Assembly: GCA_029224185.1 (NCBI GenBank)
Contig: CM055197.1
Span: forward strand, 17,708,642 to 17,772,641
Reading direction: 5' to 3'
DNA from: Karalla daura
Taxonomy: Eukaryota; Chordata; Actinopteri; Chaetodontiformes; Leiognathidae
DNA length: 64,000 bases
The number at the start of each line of letters is the position of its first letter. Within the stretch, counting starts at the first letter, position 1. The position numbers and the translations under genes were made by a program. This document shows positions 39,560 through 52,468 of this stretch, piece after piece. The notes beneath the pieces were generated by a model that worked only from the letters and a program-made list of their open reading frames with translations, was not told the DNA's origin and searched no databases.

Positions 39560-39920
39560 CCCCAGGAGAGCGAGGGGCCAGAACCACTGACACACTCGAC
39601 CTCCACCCAAATGATGCTGGCACAATAAAAATAAATCACTTCTGATGATGTGTTAATCCGCTCTGACAAACCATCTCGCCTCTGAATTAAGATGTCATTT
39701 TTTATCACTGAAGTGACACCTGTTTATAATAGGAGGCCTGGGATGACTTATGTGCCTATTATTCTTGCCTGTGAGCAGTGAGAGCGAGGGGGGTGCAGCG
39801 GGGTGTGAGGGGGACACGGCCTGACATGTGGCCTTGTGTTTCACCATCATTAGAGCGTGGCTGAAATGAGCTCACTGGGGGGTGCTACGACATTTTACGA
39901 TGGGAATTAATTCATTTGAA
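39560..39920. promoter_or_regulatory. Candidate regulatory block D with bicoid- and forkhead-type sites
   Basis: A unique block with a PITX/OTX-type TAATCC (39654-39659), a HOX/CDX-like TTTTTTATCAC (about 39698-39709) and a forkhead-like TGTTTATAATA (39721-39731), all within 80 bases, followed by ATTAATTCATTT near 39906. A 157-codon minus-strand frame (39235-39708) covers part of it, but it has no recognisable domain and an opposing frame overlaps it. I favour a non-coding regulatory element. This is inference. Confidence 0.3.
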
Positions 39921-41850
39921 CAGCTAGATTGGGATCGCATTAAATGTCCAGATACGTCAGTTCCCACACGTTCCCTGAATTCCTGTCATGCCATCTGTCA
40001 TAATAAAACTTTATATCAACTCTAAACCTAAAATTTAATGCATGTGAGAAATCCCTCCAATGATTGTATATAGCATGCTTCATTTCTCAGGACTTGGCTT
40101 GGTTGACCCTAATACAACAGCACAGCACATAAACTCTCCAAACTGCAGACTTGCGTGCACGAACAGTACACAAAGGCGGCTGCCACCAGCGTCACAGACG
40201 GGTCAGGATCGGCTTCCTGTGTAGCTGAACGCACTGGCCCTTGTGCTGTCAGACTAAACTGTGGGGAGTCGGAGCATGCAGTCCAGATGTGGGCTAAGGT
40301 GTCCACCCTCTCAGGCTAATCAGATTGATTAGGGGCAGTAATCTGGCGGGCTGGCACTGGACCTCTGCACTTCATGAGGCTGAGCAGTGAGAACTCACAA
40401 GATGGCTGGATATTACACAGTCCAGAGCAGCTAAGGCCTGCTTGCTACTCCAGCACACTGACATGTGAACGGTTAGATCCTGACTATGGTATTGTGTGTC
40501 TGTTTTAAATCAAAACCGCAGACTTGCAGAGACTCAGTCGCATTGGGTATTCTCAGACTGGTCCTAAGCATATTTCTATCCCGTCTTTTTTTATGCAATA
40601 TTGAAATAATTCTTGCCTTTTCAACTCGACTTCCTTCCATCGGATGAAACTGCCCAAAACTTCAAATCAAAGCAGTCAGCGTATAAGAGCGGAGCGGAGC
40701 TTATAAACAGGCGCAGCAACAGGAGGTCTTATTCAGCTCCGGCCTGAATTTCAGACTTTGAATCCGACCCATTGAAATGATTTGAGAGGGATGTGGGAAC
40801 TGAGATAGCGGCGCTGACAAGCTCGCCTGATGATCAAAAAAAGGAAATGCTGCTCTCAATGACCCTACTGTTACCCTTAACAACGCCACATAAGTCTCCC
40901 CTTTCTGATACCGGTCTGAGTCTGAAACATCCAATTCAGTCCCATCCCAGGAACTAGCCTTCCTCTCATTTCCTGTCTGCACAACAGCCGTCGCCTGTTT
41001 AAATTAGGCCCCAGTGCCTCCTGAGTTCCCCTGCACATAGCTACACTCTCTCCTGCTGTCTTTCTGCTCTCTCCTCTTCCTCCTCCTCCCTCTCTCTCTC
41101 TCTCTCTCTCTCTCCCTCTCCCTCCCTTTTGGCTCCAGCCTTTTCCCCAAGTTGTGTTTTTCCAGAAACACCACAAGACACTAACAGGATAGACTGCTGA
41201 TTGATGACCTGCAAGCCCCATGAAGCAGCTAATAAAGGACAAACATATCGTCTTTAAATAAACATGTATCATGCCACCTTCTTCTCACCTTGAATTTGGT
41301 TTGTTTCACATGCAGACAGGAAATGGCTTGGCTGTCTGTCTGAAGGCAACAAAATCCATGCACTGGGAAACAAAGCTCACACATATCTGTGGATATGTCT
41401 CGACTCTGAGCAGCGGAGACTCAAAGAGGAACGCTACATTGAAACACTGCAACGTTCATTTATACTTAATTCATACATTCATACAATTAATACTTTGCTT
41501 GATGCTAACTTGCTAACTGTCATCCATCTTGCTGGACAAATCACCAAAGCTAATTCCTTGAAACTGCTCAGCAAAGTTGTGGGGTTGTGCACAGATGTGT
41601 ACACCTTCCAAGCATACATTGTGACTGTGGCTTGAATGAGGCACTGCACTGTCATCCAGACAGGTGTATCTTTATTCATTTGCTAACACATTAGAAAGTC
41701 CTTCAGCAGGCTTTATTTTGTTCACTTCCACGTTCATTTGCAGCAAAAACCTGATGAAGATAGTTCCACTCTCTCGTCTAAATACATTAGAATTCGACTT
41801 ACTGTTATGGTCCTGCTTAATTGCGTTACTTTGAGTTGTAGGGTCAGGAA
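39921..41850. other. Non-coding stretch with a TC tract
   Basis: Nothing gene-like. An A/G-rich 12-mer doublet (GCGGAGCGGAGC) lies near 40690 and a long pyrimidine tract at 41066-41127. Confidence 0.55.
41066..41127. repeat. Pyrimidine tract with (TC)n core
   Basis: CTCTCC and TCC triplets lead into about fifteen TC units (around 41090-41114) and end in CCCTCC. Every base is C or T over most of the tract. Confidence 0.9.
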
Positions 41851-41932
41851 AGCTGTTTCCCCATTTCCAGTCTTTGTACTAAGCTGAGTTAGCTCACCAC
41901 TGCCAGCTTCATGTTTTATTGGGAGTGGACAA
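41851..41932. mobile_element. Fragment of a second common fish repeat
   Basis: AGCTGTTTCCCCATTTCCAG, TCTTTGTACTAAGCTGAGTTAGCT and GCCAGCTTCATGTTTTATTG follow in the order of a repeat I remember from many teleost genomes (TTTCCAGTCTTTATGCTAAG … AGCTTCATATTTA). The copy is short and diverged. The edges are approximate and upstream bases may also belong to it. No coding capacity. Confidence 0.6.
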
Positions 41933-44900
41933 TGCAGAGGTGACTGAAAATATTTCCAAGAAATCAAATTTTTCCAATCAAATTTTTACACTTTTGGATT
42001 TTTTTCACATTGGATTTTACAAGAGTAAAAAAATGAACTTCCATGTAAATGTAGATCGAGATTAATATGCAGAGCAGTAGTGGTTCACTCACCACTCAGG
42101 CATGAAGGGGGAAGATCAGCAAGAGCTAGCTGTGTACAAATTGTAGCTTACATCCTGCGGGCCCAAAGGCATGCTTGTTCTTGTGGCAAGCTATATGAAG
42201 TACAAGTCAGAGTTCATTTATTCAACTATAAGAGAAATGCTCCCCTCTGTCTAACCCACTCTAGCCTGCCTCCCCTGAGGTCCATATTAAAAGTCATTAC
42301 TACTTTTTTTCTCTTTTTTTCTCCCGTGCATCCATCATTCACTGAGTGGACCCTCAGCAGAAGCAACACCACATAAACAAGGTGTACCATATGAAAAATA
42401 ACCAATAATGCAGTCATAAAAAGGTCAATTTTAGAAAGTGTGAAGAGACACTGCTGAAAACCCAGTGGTCTCATTACCTCTGTGCTTTACCGGCAACGTC
42501 TGCACACAGATGTTATCACACAGATCCACTGTACACATGCTGCAGCCTCCACGAGATGGACATTGTTACTTTAACAAGCAATGATGTGGTTTTTAATGAA
42601 AGTACGAGAGTTCCCTTAGTCCAGACTACGTGGCTAATTCCCAGGAAGGCAGTTAAAAGTGAATTTATTGTACTCGTTTACATTTCAATGCATGTTCCAG
42701 AGAAATCAGGGAATTATAAACCATGGGTCTATTTTTCTCCTCTCTGAGTATGCATAAATGTGGAGAAAAATGCAGCCAGTGTTTTACGTCTCCCCCATTG
42801 CTCTGACTGTGCTCTGCGGACACCAAGGGGAGGGTGTTCTCCATTGGCGCTTTTCTCTACACATCAAGCCTCCGCAGTATTCTCACACGTGTACGAGACG
42901 TGTTCTGCTCATTCTTAGATCCAACACTGCAGCACCTCCAATGCAGACTCCCTAAACCATAAAAAAGTATTGTTTGTAGAACAACTACTGTAAAGTTTAC
43001 CTCTGAAAGTCATGATATTTTGCATAATGAGCATATTCACAAAGGATTTATGGGCATTATATATATATATTTGCCGCCACAAATTGTTGTATGAGCATAC
43101 AAGCACGAGCAAACACGGGTGGAGGCGGACTCTAAAATGGATGGTGATGTGTGGGCTATTGTAGTTTAGTCTCAACAAAGAACAAGGACATTAGTCAGAT
43201 CTACATTTTTCCCTGCACAGCGTTTGTCAGAGGCCCCACCCTGGCTAGTCAACTTTGTTGCTCCCTTTGGTCAAACATCTCGCAGCCTGTGTGCAACATA
43301 CAGACGTTATCAAGATGACTACTTGCCAGCTTTGATGTCCTTGCACATTTTGAGGCTTTCTTTGGCAGCATGGGGTAACAGCATGAACTTACATTTGAAC
43401 CTCAGATCCCGAAAGTTGTGTAATGCGATGCCGGTAAATTGCACCTAGCTTACTTCTGTTTACAAACCCAGGTCAGCTCGTGTTCACTTCAGACCAAGTT
43501 CAGATTTCTTGAGAGTGTGATGCTGCTTAGAAATTCTAGAAGTATAGTAGTGAAGATAATTTTACTTTTCAAATGACTTTTTGTTTCTTCCATGGATCTA
43601 AATATCTCTTCTCATCGAGCAACATATGTTGAGGAAGTTGCATACAATTTCCTTTTCTCAAATTCCTATGAAGGGGAGAGGTTGGAGACGGGTTTGTGTG
43701 AACATTTGGATAGAGAGACAGGGGCAGTGGAAATGTTGTTAGGATTAAAGTAGTTCTGGCAAGAAGAGAGTAAAGAGGAAAGTTTATATGTGTAAATATT
43801 GCTGTGGATGGGCATTTTGCATAAGGTGTGTGCATAGGGCAGGGGCTTTGTTCCAGGAAATTACAGTTTTATACTAATAATCTAAAATGATAAAGATGTT
43901 GTAAAGTAAATGTTTTTCATTCACTATTACTGAAAACAGTTCTATGTTCACTGTTTTCTGACTCTCTCTTATGAAGTATGATTACCAGCTATTTCTGGGT
44001 ATGTTCAGCTTGCGCTGCTCTTGGTTAATGTGCAGAATAGAAAATAATTACTTGATGAATGGGACAAATGTCCTTTGCTACAGTTCAGCTCTACAATTGG
44101 TTCACTTTGTGCACCCAGCATCCTGAGTGACCACATCATGCTCAGCAAAGATTTCAAAGTGGAAACACTTTGGTGTCATTAAACATAATTGGATGCAAAA
44201 ACATTCAGGTTTGAAGTTCAAAGTTTCCATTTTATTTAGTTAAAAATAGAATCAAGACTGTAATCTGGGCTGTACTGTGTTCATTACTAAACATTAAAGA
44301 ACAATAATAACAGGCATATGACTGAATTTTTTCTTTTCCATGTGCTTTGAAATGATTTTACTTTTAGTTAATTGTGCACAGACTCTACAGTTCTGCATGT
44401 ATAACTAAAGGGATTTTTTAAAAATAAGCGTAGTAATGTGGTGTAAAAATGTTATCATTATCATAACTTGAAAATGCCCAGGGTATAATATCCCATATCA
44501 TTGTGGTCAGATGTCAGTCATATGGGAATCATATTGTACATTGTTGTCTCTACAAATAGGTCAAAAATTCAATTACCGAACCCTAACGTATCATTATCCT
44601 GTTGTCCAGCAGCGTCTCTACAGCATGTATGTACAAAGACTTACACTGTAGCAATGCAGGTCTCTGCACCACAGACAGCCTGACATGGTGGCCAATAAAA
44701 TCAGAAGTACAACAACCCCTGTTGGGTTTCATGGTCACATTCGACATCAATCACTGATGTCCAGGGTCAGCAGTGCGATTTTGTCCGCAGGACTCCTCTG
44801 ATCACTCCCTCGCACTCACTCAGCAAAACAGGCCGCTGTATCAGTGCGTCTCTGGGAGGGCGCTTACTGGACATGAGGTCGTTATTGCCAGAAGGAAAAA

Positions 44901-47040
44901 AAAATATCTTCAAGCCGTAATACCGCTGGAGGTCTCTTTTAACAGCGCTCCGCAGTCGACAAGCGGCAAAAGGGCAAAACCTGCGAGTGAGCTTTTTTTT
45001 CTGGGGAAAACGGAGAAAATTGTGTTGACTTTGGAGTCTCCCTTGTTTCTCTTCATCACAGGAGTGAGGGGTCCAGTGATTTTTATATGGCATACGGCTG
45101 ACATTTTTGTTTCTGCAGTGTACTTTTGACTTTGATGTCAGCCCCTGCAATTTTCCTTGCAAAAAAATAAAAAAAAGTTGTGACATGTCAGGGTGGTATG
45201 TGCAATATTTACTGTATTTCCACTGTGTCTTACTCTTTGTCCTGAGAGACCACTTAAGAGTGAGAGATTAGAATGGAAATGATCAATCACTAAAGCTCCT
45301 AAATCCACACACGCACACATGGACACACATATTGTATTGTGTTCACACCCTATCTTGTCTTCCTCCCTCCCTTGACCTTTCCGTTACGTGGTCCATGAAC
45401 AACTCTCTGAATCCTCTCAGTGGTTTAAGACACATTAAAGTTGTTTTGCCTGCAGTCAAGCTCCGGAGTCATGTTCAACAAAGCAGGGGAATTCCCAGCA
45501 TACATTGTAAGAGTGCAGCAACAAAATAGCTGCAATACAAAAACAAAAAAAGCGATGCCTTCTGCGGCTAGCACTTGAAAGTCTGACTGCACTTCATGTA
45601 TTGTCATACAATGACAAACATTCTCGTGTGGTGTTTAGGTTCATGAAGCAGCTAAAGTTGCTCTTTTCTATTGAAGATTAATTCAGATTTGACACATCAC
45701 GCTTTAGTGCCAAAATTCTGAGGCCAAACTGTGCCCATGTGTTTTTATTTTTCTTTGCATGCGCATGTGAAAGGCCATTTGGAAGCAATTTTTCTTTGTT
45801 AATATGAGTATTATTTTAATTGTAGTAATTATAGGTTAAACTGTTCAACCACTCGCAAGGTGCTCACCAGCTTCAGACACGACGACAACTCCTTTCAGTC
45901 CACTTCTCTCCTTTACAGCTTAATTTTCCACTTCACTGTTGCACCATTTTACAGTTGAAAAGCTGAAGCAGATTTTATGCATTTTTACTGATGTGCCGGT
46001 CCAAATTTTGTGTTTGTTTCCCTCTTACTCTTACATGCAATCATTATAATTCATTAAGAACATCTCCACTTGTTTTGCTAGAACATTTCAGCGGCGACAT
46101 ATCTTGCATTGTGACAAATCAGAATGTGATGGGCAGAAAAGAGTCTGAAGGGAAGGTTTTAGGGGAGTTCAGCTGTTTTCTGGCTAACCTCCTTGCGGTT
46201 TCCTCTTTCTGTGACCCCTAAATCACAACAAAGATAGAGTAGTCCAGCAAAGACTCTGGTAAAACCTAACCTTTAGCAGACCTCAGTGGTGGGTGGTACA
46301 ACATATTTCACTTACATGAAGCCTTGTTGAAACTCAATTATGTAAAAAACATTGCCTGCTTTAAGTGAAATTAGGTGAAGAAAACACTTTTTGTGCTTTA
46401 GACAATTGTCTCCTTTTTTGTTTGTCCTTGCTACCAGAGAGCTTTACCAAACATGAAGGAAATTCCTTTTATCTGCTTGAACCAGCCCTGGAGTCTCATA
46501 AAGCCCTTTAAAGTGAGATTTTTGAGAATAGTTTATGTAAACTGTATTAGGGTTTTTGTGAGAAAGTGAAAGTGGTAATTGCTCACATTCCAACAGTTTC
46601 AATACATAAACTATGGGACCGTCAGCCGTGAACAACGCAGCTGCTAGCAATTTGTGTAGCAGATAATAATCAGGCTACATGCAAAGCAGCGTTCCTCTGT
46701 CAGGCATTAAGGCTGTGGCCTATGCTGTATGGGATTTGAGACATTTAAAGGAATGGTTGGTTTAGTTTAAATAACCTTGGACAAGAGGAAAAACTAGACC
46801 TCCTCTGGCCACATTAACAATCTCACTCCAAGAGCAATCCGGATCATTTACCTAGATGAACCAAAGCATGAACATGCTTGTACTGTAGTCTACACAAAGA
46901 ACATATGGCGTTGTATTGCAAAGATCTATAGCGAGTTTTTAAAACATAAGTCAAAGGCCAGTTTCGGAAATGATTTGAAACTGATGAAGAAGCTTGTCTT
47001 GACAACTGTCTTGTTGTCGCTTTATTGTTGTAGATCACCT
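41933..47040. other. Non-coding stretch
   Basis: No exon found. A POU/octamer-like TTTTGCATAATGAG lies near 43018-43031, and a short TA tract at 43058-43070. At 44767-45186 open frames of 118-139 codons overlap on both strands in a locally CpG-containing patch; neither protein is recognisable. TTTAAAGGAATGGTT near 46745 resembles the outer end of some fish repeats, which is too short to call. Confidence 0.5.
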
Positions 47041-48503
47041 CTACAAGGTAAAACAATTTACTGTAGATTTACAGTATTTTAAGGGCAGCAGCCTCATCCA
47101 GAACACACTGTATTTCTACAGTAGTTTGCTGTATTTTTAAATTGCATTTCACTGTAAACAGACACAGTATTATGATGTAAATTTACAGTATTTAACTGGG
47201 ACAAGCTTTACCAGTATACTGTATGTTTATGTCATTGAAGACAATCATACAGTACATTTTCAGTTTGATACTAGTCACAGGATAAATTGAAACTGAAGAC
47301 TTTTAAATTATTCCAAATGATGAAAAATAAATAAATTATGGTCTGAAGGTCTGTTTACTTGAACATCTGTGAGGGCTCTGTGTCACATCAGGTTTACGAT
47401 GCAAGCATGTGTTGCCACCAAGATGACATCGCCAAGACTCATCGCTCACTGCAAGAAGACAAAGCCACTGTCACACGTCACAGCTTTGTAAAAGAGTGTT
47501 CATTGTAAAAGAGCACAGTATGCCTACAATCCATTGGGTGCAACCACTGCACAATGACCACTGTATCTCAAGCAAGAATTTTTAAGAAGTTGTAGTAGGA
47601 GGCAAATATATATTGCCAAGCCCAACCACAAACCTGTGTTTTTCACGCAGGACCTCATGCTTACCATCCTTCGCTGTTCTGCCACTGAACCTGAAAAAAG
47701 ATCACAAATAAGAAATAGCAGAAACTGCAAACATTACAGTCACTTTGACAGACTGTGGTAAATAATTTCAATCTGAGGAGGAAAGATGTTGAAACATCTA
47801 TATTACTTTCAATAAGGTAGCGCAACAGTTGTAAGATTATAGGATTTTTAACAGTCAAAATCACAATAATCACAACAACAGGTGACTTAAATTTAGGACT
47901 TAAATCTGTCTAAATTAACGTTAGTGTGTTGGAATTATTATTTCCACTAAGTTGTTTAGTAAATCTAATTTAAAACAGGCTGCTGAAATGTGCTAATGCT
48001 AACGTTTTAGCTAGCAAGATTACTGAATTTGCCACAGCTTTGTTTGAAAACAAAATAGTGACATAAGATAAGTCTTACACTCTTGTTAAACAATTACAGT
48101 GTGCCCTTTCTCATTTACAAGCTTTGAGATTGAATATACATTTTTAATTTACTCAGAAGCTTTGCCACTTTCGTATCTATGATGCAGAGGGGCAGAAAAG
48201 CTGGGCAGGTTGTAGCTAAGCAGTGCGGGTCACAGAGACAGGCAGGCAGATGTGCTCCCATGTTGAATTGACAAAAAAGTAAAGCGAACTTATGGAGGGA
48301 AACAAGATCGACTCATGGTGGTCATTTTTTGAGGTTTAGCAGCTGTATACTGTAAATCCGCTTGAAGTAATGGTATTTTAAAAAAAATGTTTTTTTTCTT
48401 TCAGAATGCATTGCAATTTACAGTAAGATACTGTATAACATCAATACAGTAAAGTACTGCAGAAATGTTCCTGTAATTTTACAGCAAAGGCTTACATTGT
48501 AAG
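47041..48503. mobile_element. Candidate non-autonomous DNA transposon with TACTGTA-type ends
   Basis: The left end (CTACAAGGTAAAACAATTTA, then CTGTAGATTTACAG) and the reverse complement of the right end (CTTACAATGTAAGCCTTTGC, then TGTAAAATTACAGG) are imperfect inverted copies. Both ends carry clusters of TACTGTA/TTACAGTA words within about 200 bases, while the middle has few. TACTGTA-GATT-TACAGTA at 47059-47076 is a perfect 7-bp hairpin. ACTGTAAA-rich ends are common in fish mobile elements, but I cannot assign the superfamily. No transposase frame is present. The flanks show no clear target-site duplication, so the edges are uncertain. Confidence 0.5.
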
Positions 48504-51500
48504 AGACAGGGGTGTTTATAGACAGTGAGTGATTTACTACTATACATTTAGAAAACCCATGTGTAAACAGAACAATAACGCAAGCCCATCCTAATGACAA
48601 GGTCTCAACAGGAGCTATGGCAAAAATCTCAATGTCTTCACTGCACACAGACATGAGTAGCAACTGCGGCGTCCTTCTGGGAGATTTATGTCCCTGCACT
48701 CAGTCTTGCAGGGTCCTCTTCAACACATGGTCACCTCATGAACAGCTGGGCCAGAAATTTGATTGGCTGTCAGGCAGGACTCATAGACTGTATTGTATGT
48801 CTTTTCACTGGTGCTCTATTCTTACATGAATGATCTAGTTTCATTTAGGTCAAACGACTTCCTCAGCAATGCCCTCAGCAGCATTCTGGCTGATCTAAAC
48901 TTTCCGAGAAGATATTTCCTCGGCAATGGCAAACTCCTTGAAATAGTGCTGATGGAGTGAGTACATGATGATAAGGGGAGATAAGGTAGGTAACAACACT
49001 TTCAAATTAAAAGGCGAAACAACTTCAGACATGGACAGTTACGTATAAAGTTTTATTGAAGTCCATCATTCATCCAGTCCGTGTAAATTGACGAGCGGTT
49101 GTCAAGCAGCAGCCAGCACTATCTGATATAGAGGCAGACGTATCGGGTCCACACAGAGCTGCAACTGATCTGGATATTTCCCCCCGGCTCCAGCACTGCC
49201 TCAACAGGTGCTGCTTCAGTCAGAGAGATTAGGTGATCAGTGTCCTCAGATTCCTTCCCACTTGGAATGCTGCACATGCAGAGGAGGGAAGGCCTTTATC
49301 AGCTTCATGAGGGGAGGTTAAGGAAAGGTGGGCAGCTGGATGAAAGGGTGAGTTGCTGAGGAGGGATCATCAAGAGTCCAGGGGCTAAAAATGTCAGTTA
49401 ATTAATGACAATGAGTTACGACAAAAGCAAGTGCTTATAAACGATAACCAAAAGGTGGCACCCAATTGACGGATCTGAAGAAACAACAGAGTCCACAGGG
49501 AGAAGGGGCATCAATGTTAGAAACATGCTTGAATCCTGACAAGTGCTCATCTTGAATGACAAATTCAACAACTCCTGAAAATAGCACTCAAAATAAGTTA
49601 TTTCCTTTTGATCTGACTCACTTGACAAGAGGGCTGGTCAGGTTAAAGGAAAGATCTCGCTTTGAGTTCAAATATGTGCTTTGGTCTGGGAAAGGGAATG
49701 ATTATGTTCTGGTTAATTCACCATGTCCACCTCCCTAACTTACGGACACAGTACTTCCTGCGTTGGCACCAAATGTAAAACGTGACCTATGGAATTTTCC
49801 AATAAGAACTCAGTTATCAAGTTTGCTTCTGCTATGAATGCTATGCAATGCTACTGTTGTGACAGGTTGATGAAAAGTCTACATTTACAAAACAGCCAAC
49901 TATCCAACATCCAATTCTCTCAAATCTCTTAGTTGATTTGAGATTCATGTAAATTGCATGCACAGGCTACACAGTGGGCATTTTTCATTATGCAATGTCC
50001 ATGTAGTAATTGAACAGACCTCAATGTAAATTGAAATGCAGAGCAAAGGCATTTTTGGGTGTTTTTTGATGTCTGTCAGTGCAATTGAGCGTGGACACAC
50101 TGGTGACACAGTGAGGGTTCTGGAGGGCAATGTGGGGACGAGGTTGCATGCTGGGCAACGGGAGGTCATGCATGCTTTGTGTCCCCCAGGGAGTCGTGCG
50201 GGATGAGACAAGAGTGGTGCCTGCGTTTGAGGTGCAGCTCCTGGGCGCCACACAGATGAGCTCATGAAACGCTATGCTGTCCGCCCAGCCGGGGTGGGGG
50301 CGTAGAGGGTGAGAGGAGAGGGCATCCCTGCTATCAATCACCCAGGGTGGAGCTGGGACCCACTGCTTTTGGATCAGCACGACAGGCAGGAGGAACACGG
50401 GGCCAAGGCCACATTAAAAGCATTGGGTGTCCCCCCCTCAGCGTGAGAGGGAGGAGATGGAGTCAAAGGAGAGAGACTGAGGGGATAACAACCAGGAGGT
50501 GTGGTGCCGGGTAACTGGAGAGGTGTAGCTGAGTGCGGAGACAAAGTGAGGAGTCGAGACAGGGCAGGGGAGGGACACTGAGACTGAGAGGAGAGCAGCT
50601 TGTGAAATCTGAAGACACAAGCCAGGATAGAAGGAGACAGACGTTGTCAGGAGCCCGGCTTATGGATCTAAGCTCAGAACGTGAACTCATCACCTCCAGT
50701 CATGTGTTGTGTAGCTCAGACAAGAATGCTCTCTGTCTCTCAAATTCGTCCATGCTCACTCAAAGCCAGGAGTCAGTCAGCAGCAATTTTCAGGGACCTG
50801 TTACGTTTTCTGGGCAGCAGTACGATCCACCCCTATGTGCTGGCAGCCGCTCCAGACTCTAGGTGAAACGGTCCGCCGGCACACAGGCTCACGCGTAGGG
50901 TATCTGGTGTTGACAGACGGGCAGCAGACACACCAGGTACCAGTCAAAGTCCATCAGGAGGCAGCTCTGGATATTCATTCGAATACAGACAATCCATACA
51001 ATGTGAATTAAATGCTTGAATCACCATGGGCATGAAAAGAATGTGTTTGTATCTCTAAAATGTATTGTACAAATAAACAATGCTGTGACTGTAATCATTT
51101 TGAAGCACAGAATGCAATTTGCCATCAGAATGGCTTTTGTGATGGCTGACAAATTTGTGCTTACGTTGTTAAAATGTAGTGTCTGTACTGGTAAAACCTC
51201 TGACTCGTGATAGTGAGAGATGAAATTTCAAGTGGAAATACTTGAAAATGAAGTGGAAGTGTATAAAACACAGTGTAAAAATGCAAAAGGAAAAGATAAA
51301 GAAAGTCAAGGGATGCTCCACAGATCACTGCTTGGATCACTCAGCCGGTAAATTGGTTCATCTAAGAGGTTAGAGAAGTCACAAGAAAACATGAAGCAAG
51401 GGTCAACACTGTCATACTATACATCTAAATGCAAATAACAAATAGTCACTGGTTGTCCAAACAGCAAGAGGTATAAGTTGACTCTGAATTTGCTTTTACT

Positions 51501-51626
51501 TACATATAAATGAGACAATATTTAAGTCTAGACAAATGTCAACAAATGTTATGACCAAAAAAGAGCATGGAAAAGGGAAAATCTTCAATATAACTATTAG
51601 TGACACTGCATAAATATGTGAAACAT

Positions 51627-51646
51627 ATTCATACATACGTATGAAT
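51627..51646. repeat. Perfect 8-bp inverted repeat
   Basis: ATTCATAC, the loop ATAC, then GTATGAAT. It lies in a stretch rich in ATAC and GTAT words, so chance or simple-sequence drift is likely. Confidence 0.6.
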
Positions 51647-52418
51647 GTGTATTAATGTGTATGTACGTGTATTTTCAGACATACATAAACACATAGACAT
51701 ACTTTTAAAAAAAAAGAAATCATAAACTATCCAAAAGATTTTGCTGATTTCCTCCACAATTATTGGCCCTTATGAAATGAAATGCTTATTTCCCACAAAC
51801 CTCAGGTCAGACCTAGTGACACATGCTTTTGTTTATGAGACAACATCTAAAACATATTGTTGGTGACACGCCTCCCTCACATGCAGATACGCTATCTTGG
51901 TGCAAATTGTACGGTAACCTTGCACATGTCTTTTATAGGGCGCACCTGTGATGCATAAATCTGTAACAAACTCCTGGACTAGTATGTTACATTTCTAATA
52001 AGCGTCACCAAACAGGGAGGGGGGGGTAAGTGAAAAAGAATGGCTACTGTATGGGTTTGTAATAAGAGCCAGCTGTGGCTGGCCATGTGGGTTCTGCGCC
52101 GGGAGTATGTTGCTGGAAGATTTGCGCCAGGGAGAAGCTGGCAGGCACATCATAAATCCAGCTTGTTGGGCATGGTTGCTTTATTGAGGATACAAGCAAA
52201 TTGTCTTTTAATTAGTGAGAAATCCCATCTAAGCATACCGTAGACGATCAGACAAACAGATTTCTCTTCAAGCACACGTCAGCATGAGGGGGAAACAAAA
52301 AAAAAAAAACCTCTTACCCCAGGTCAGTATGCAGCAGCTTTGACCACCTATGTTTACAATGGGATTGACAACCTGCACATGTGCCTGTGAAACTTACACT
52401 TGCTGATGGGACATTGTG

Positions 52419-52419
<1 letters not shown>

Positions 52420-52465
<46 letters not shown>
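52420..52465. repeat. (AC)n microsatellite
   Basis: Twenty-three uninterrupted AC units. Confidence 0.97.

Positions 52466-52468
<3 letters not shown>

Noticed and set aside
5017..39660. The 14-mer GATGTGTTAATCCG occurs at both 5017-5030 and 39647-39660
   Set aside because: In 64 kb several shared 14-mers are expected by chance alone, so the pair is not evidence of a duplicated element.
39235..39708. 157-codon minus-strand frame
   Set aside because: No domain, signal peptide or membrane pattern, and + strand frames overlap it. I prefer a non-coding reading of the block.
44767..45186. Overlapping frames of 139 (minus) and 118 (plus) codons
   Set aside because: Both strands open over the same bases suggests local lack of stop codons, not two genes. 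Neither product is recognisable.
50400..50440. GCATTGGGTGT as the reverse complement of a gmds-like C-terminus (…PNA)
   Set aside because: The minus-strand frame has no stop at the right place and no upstream match to the conserved end of GMDS.
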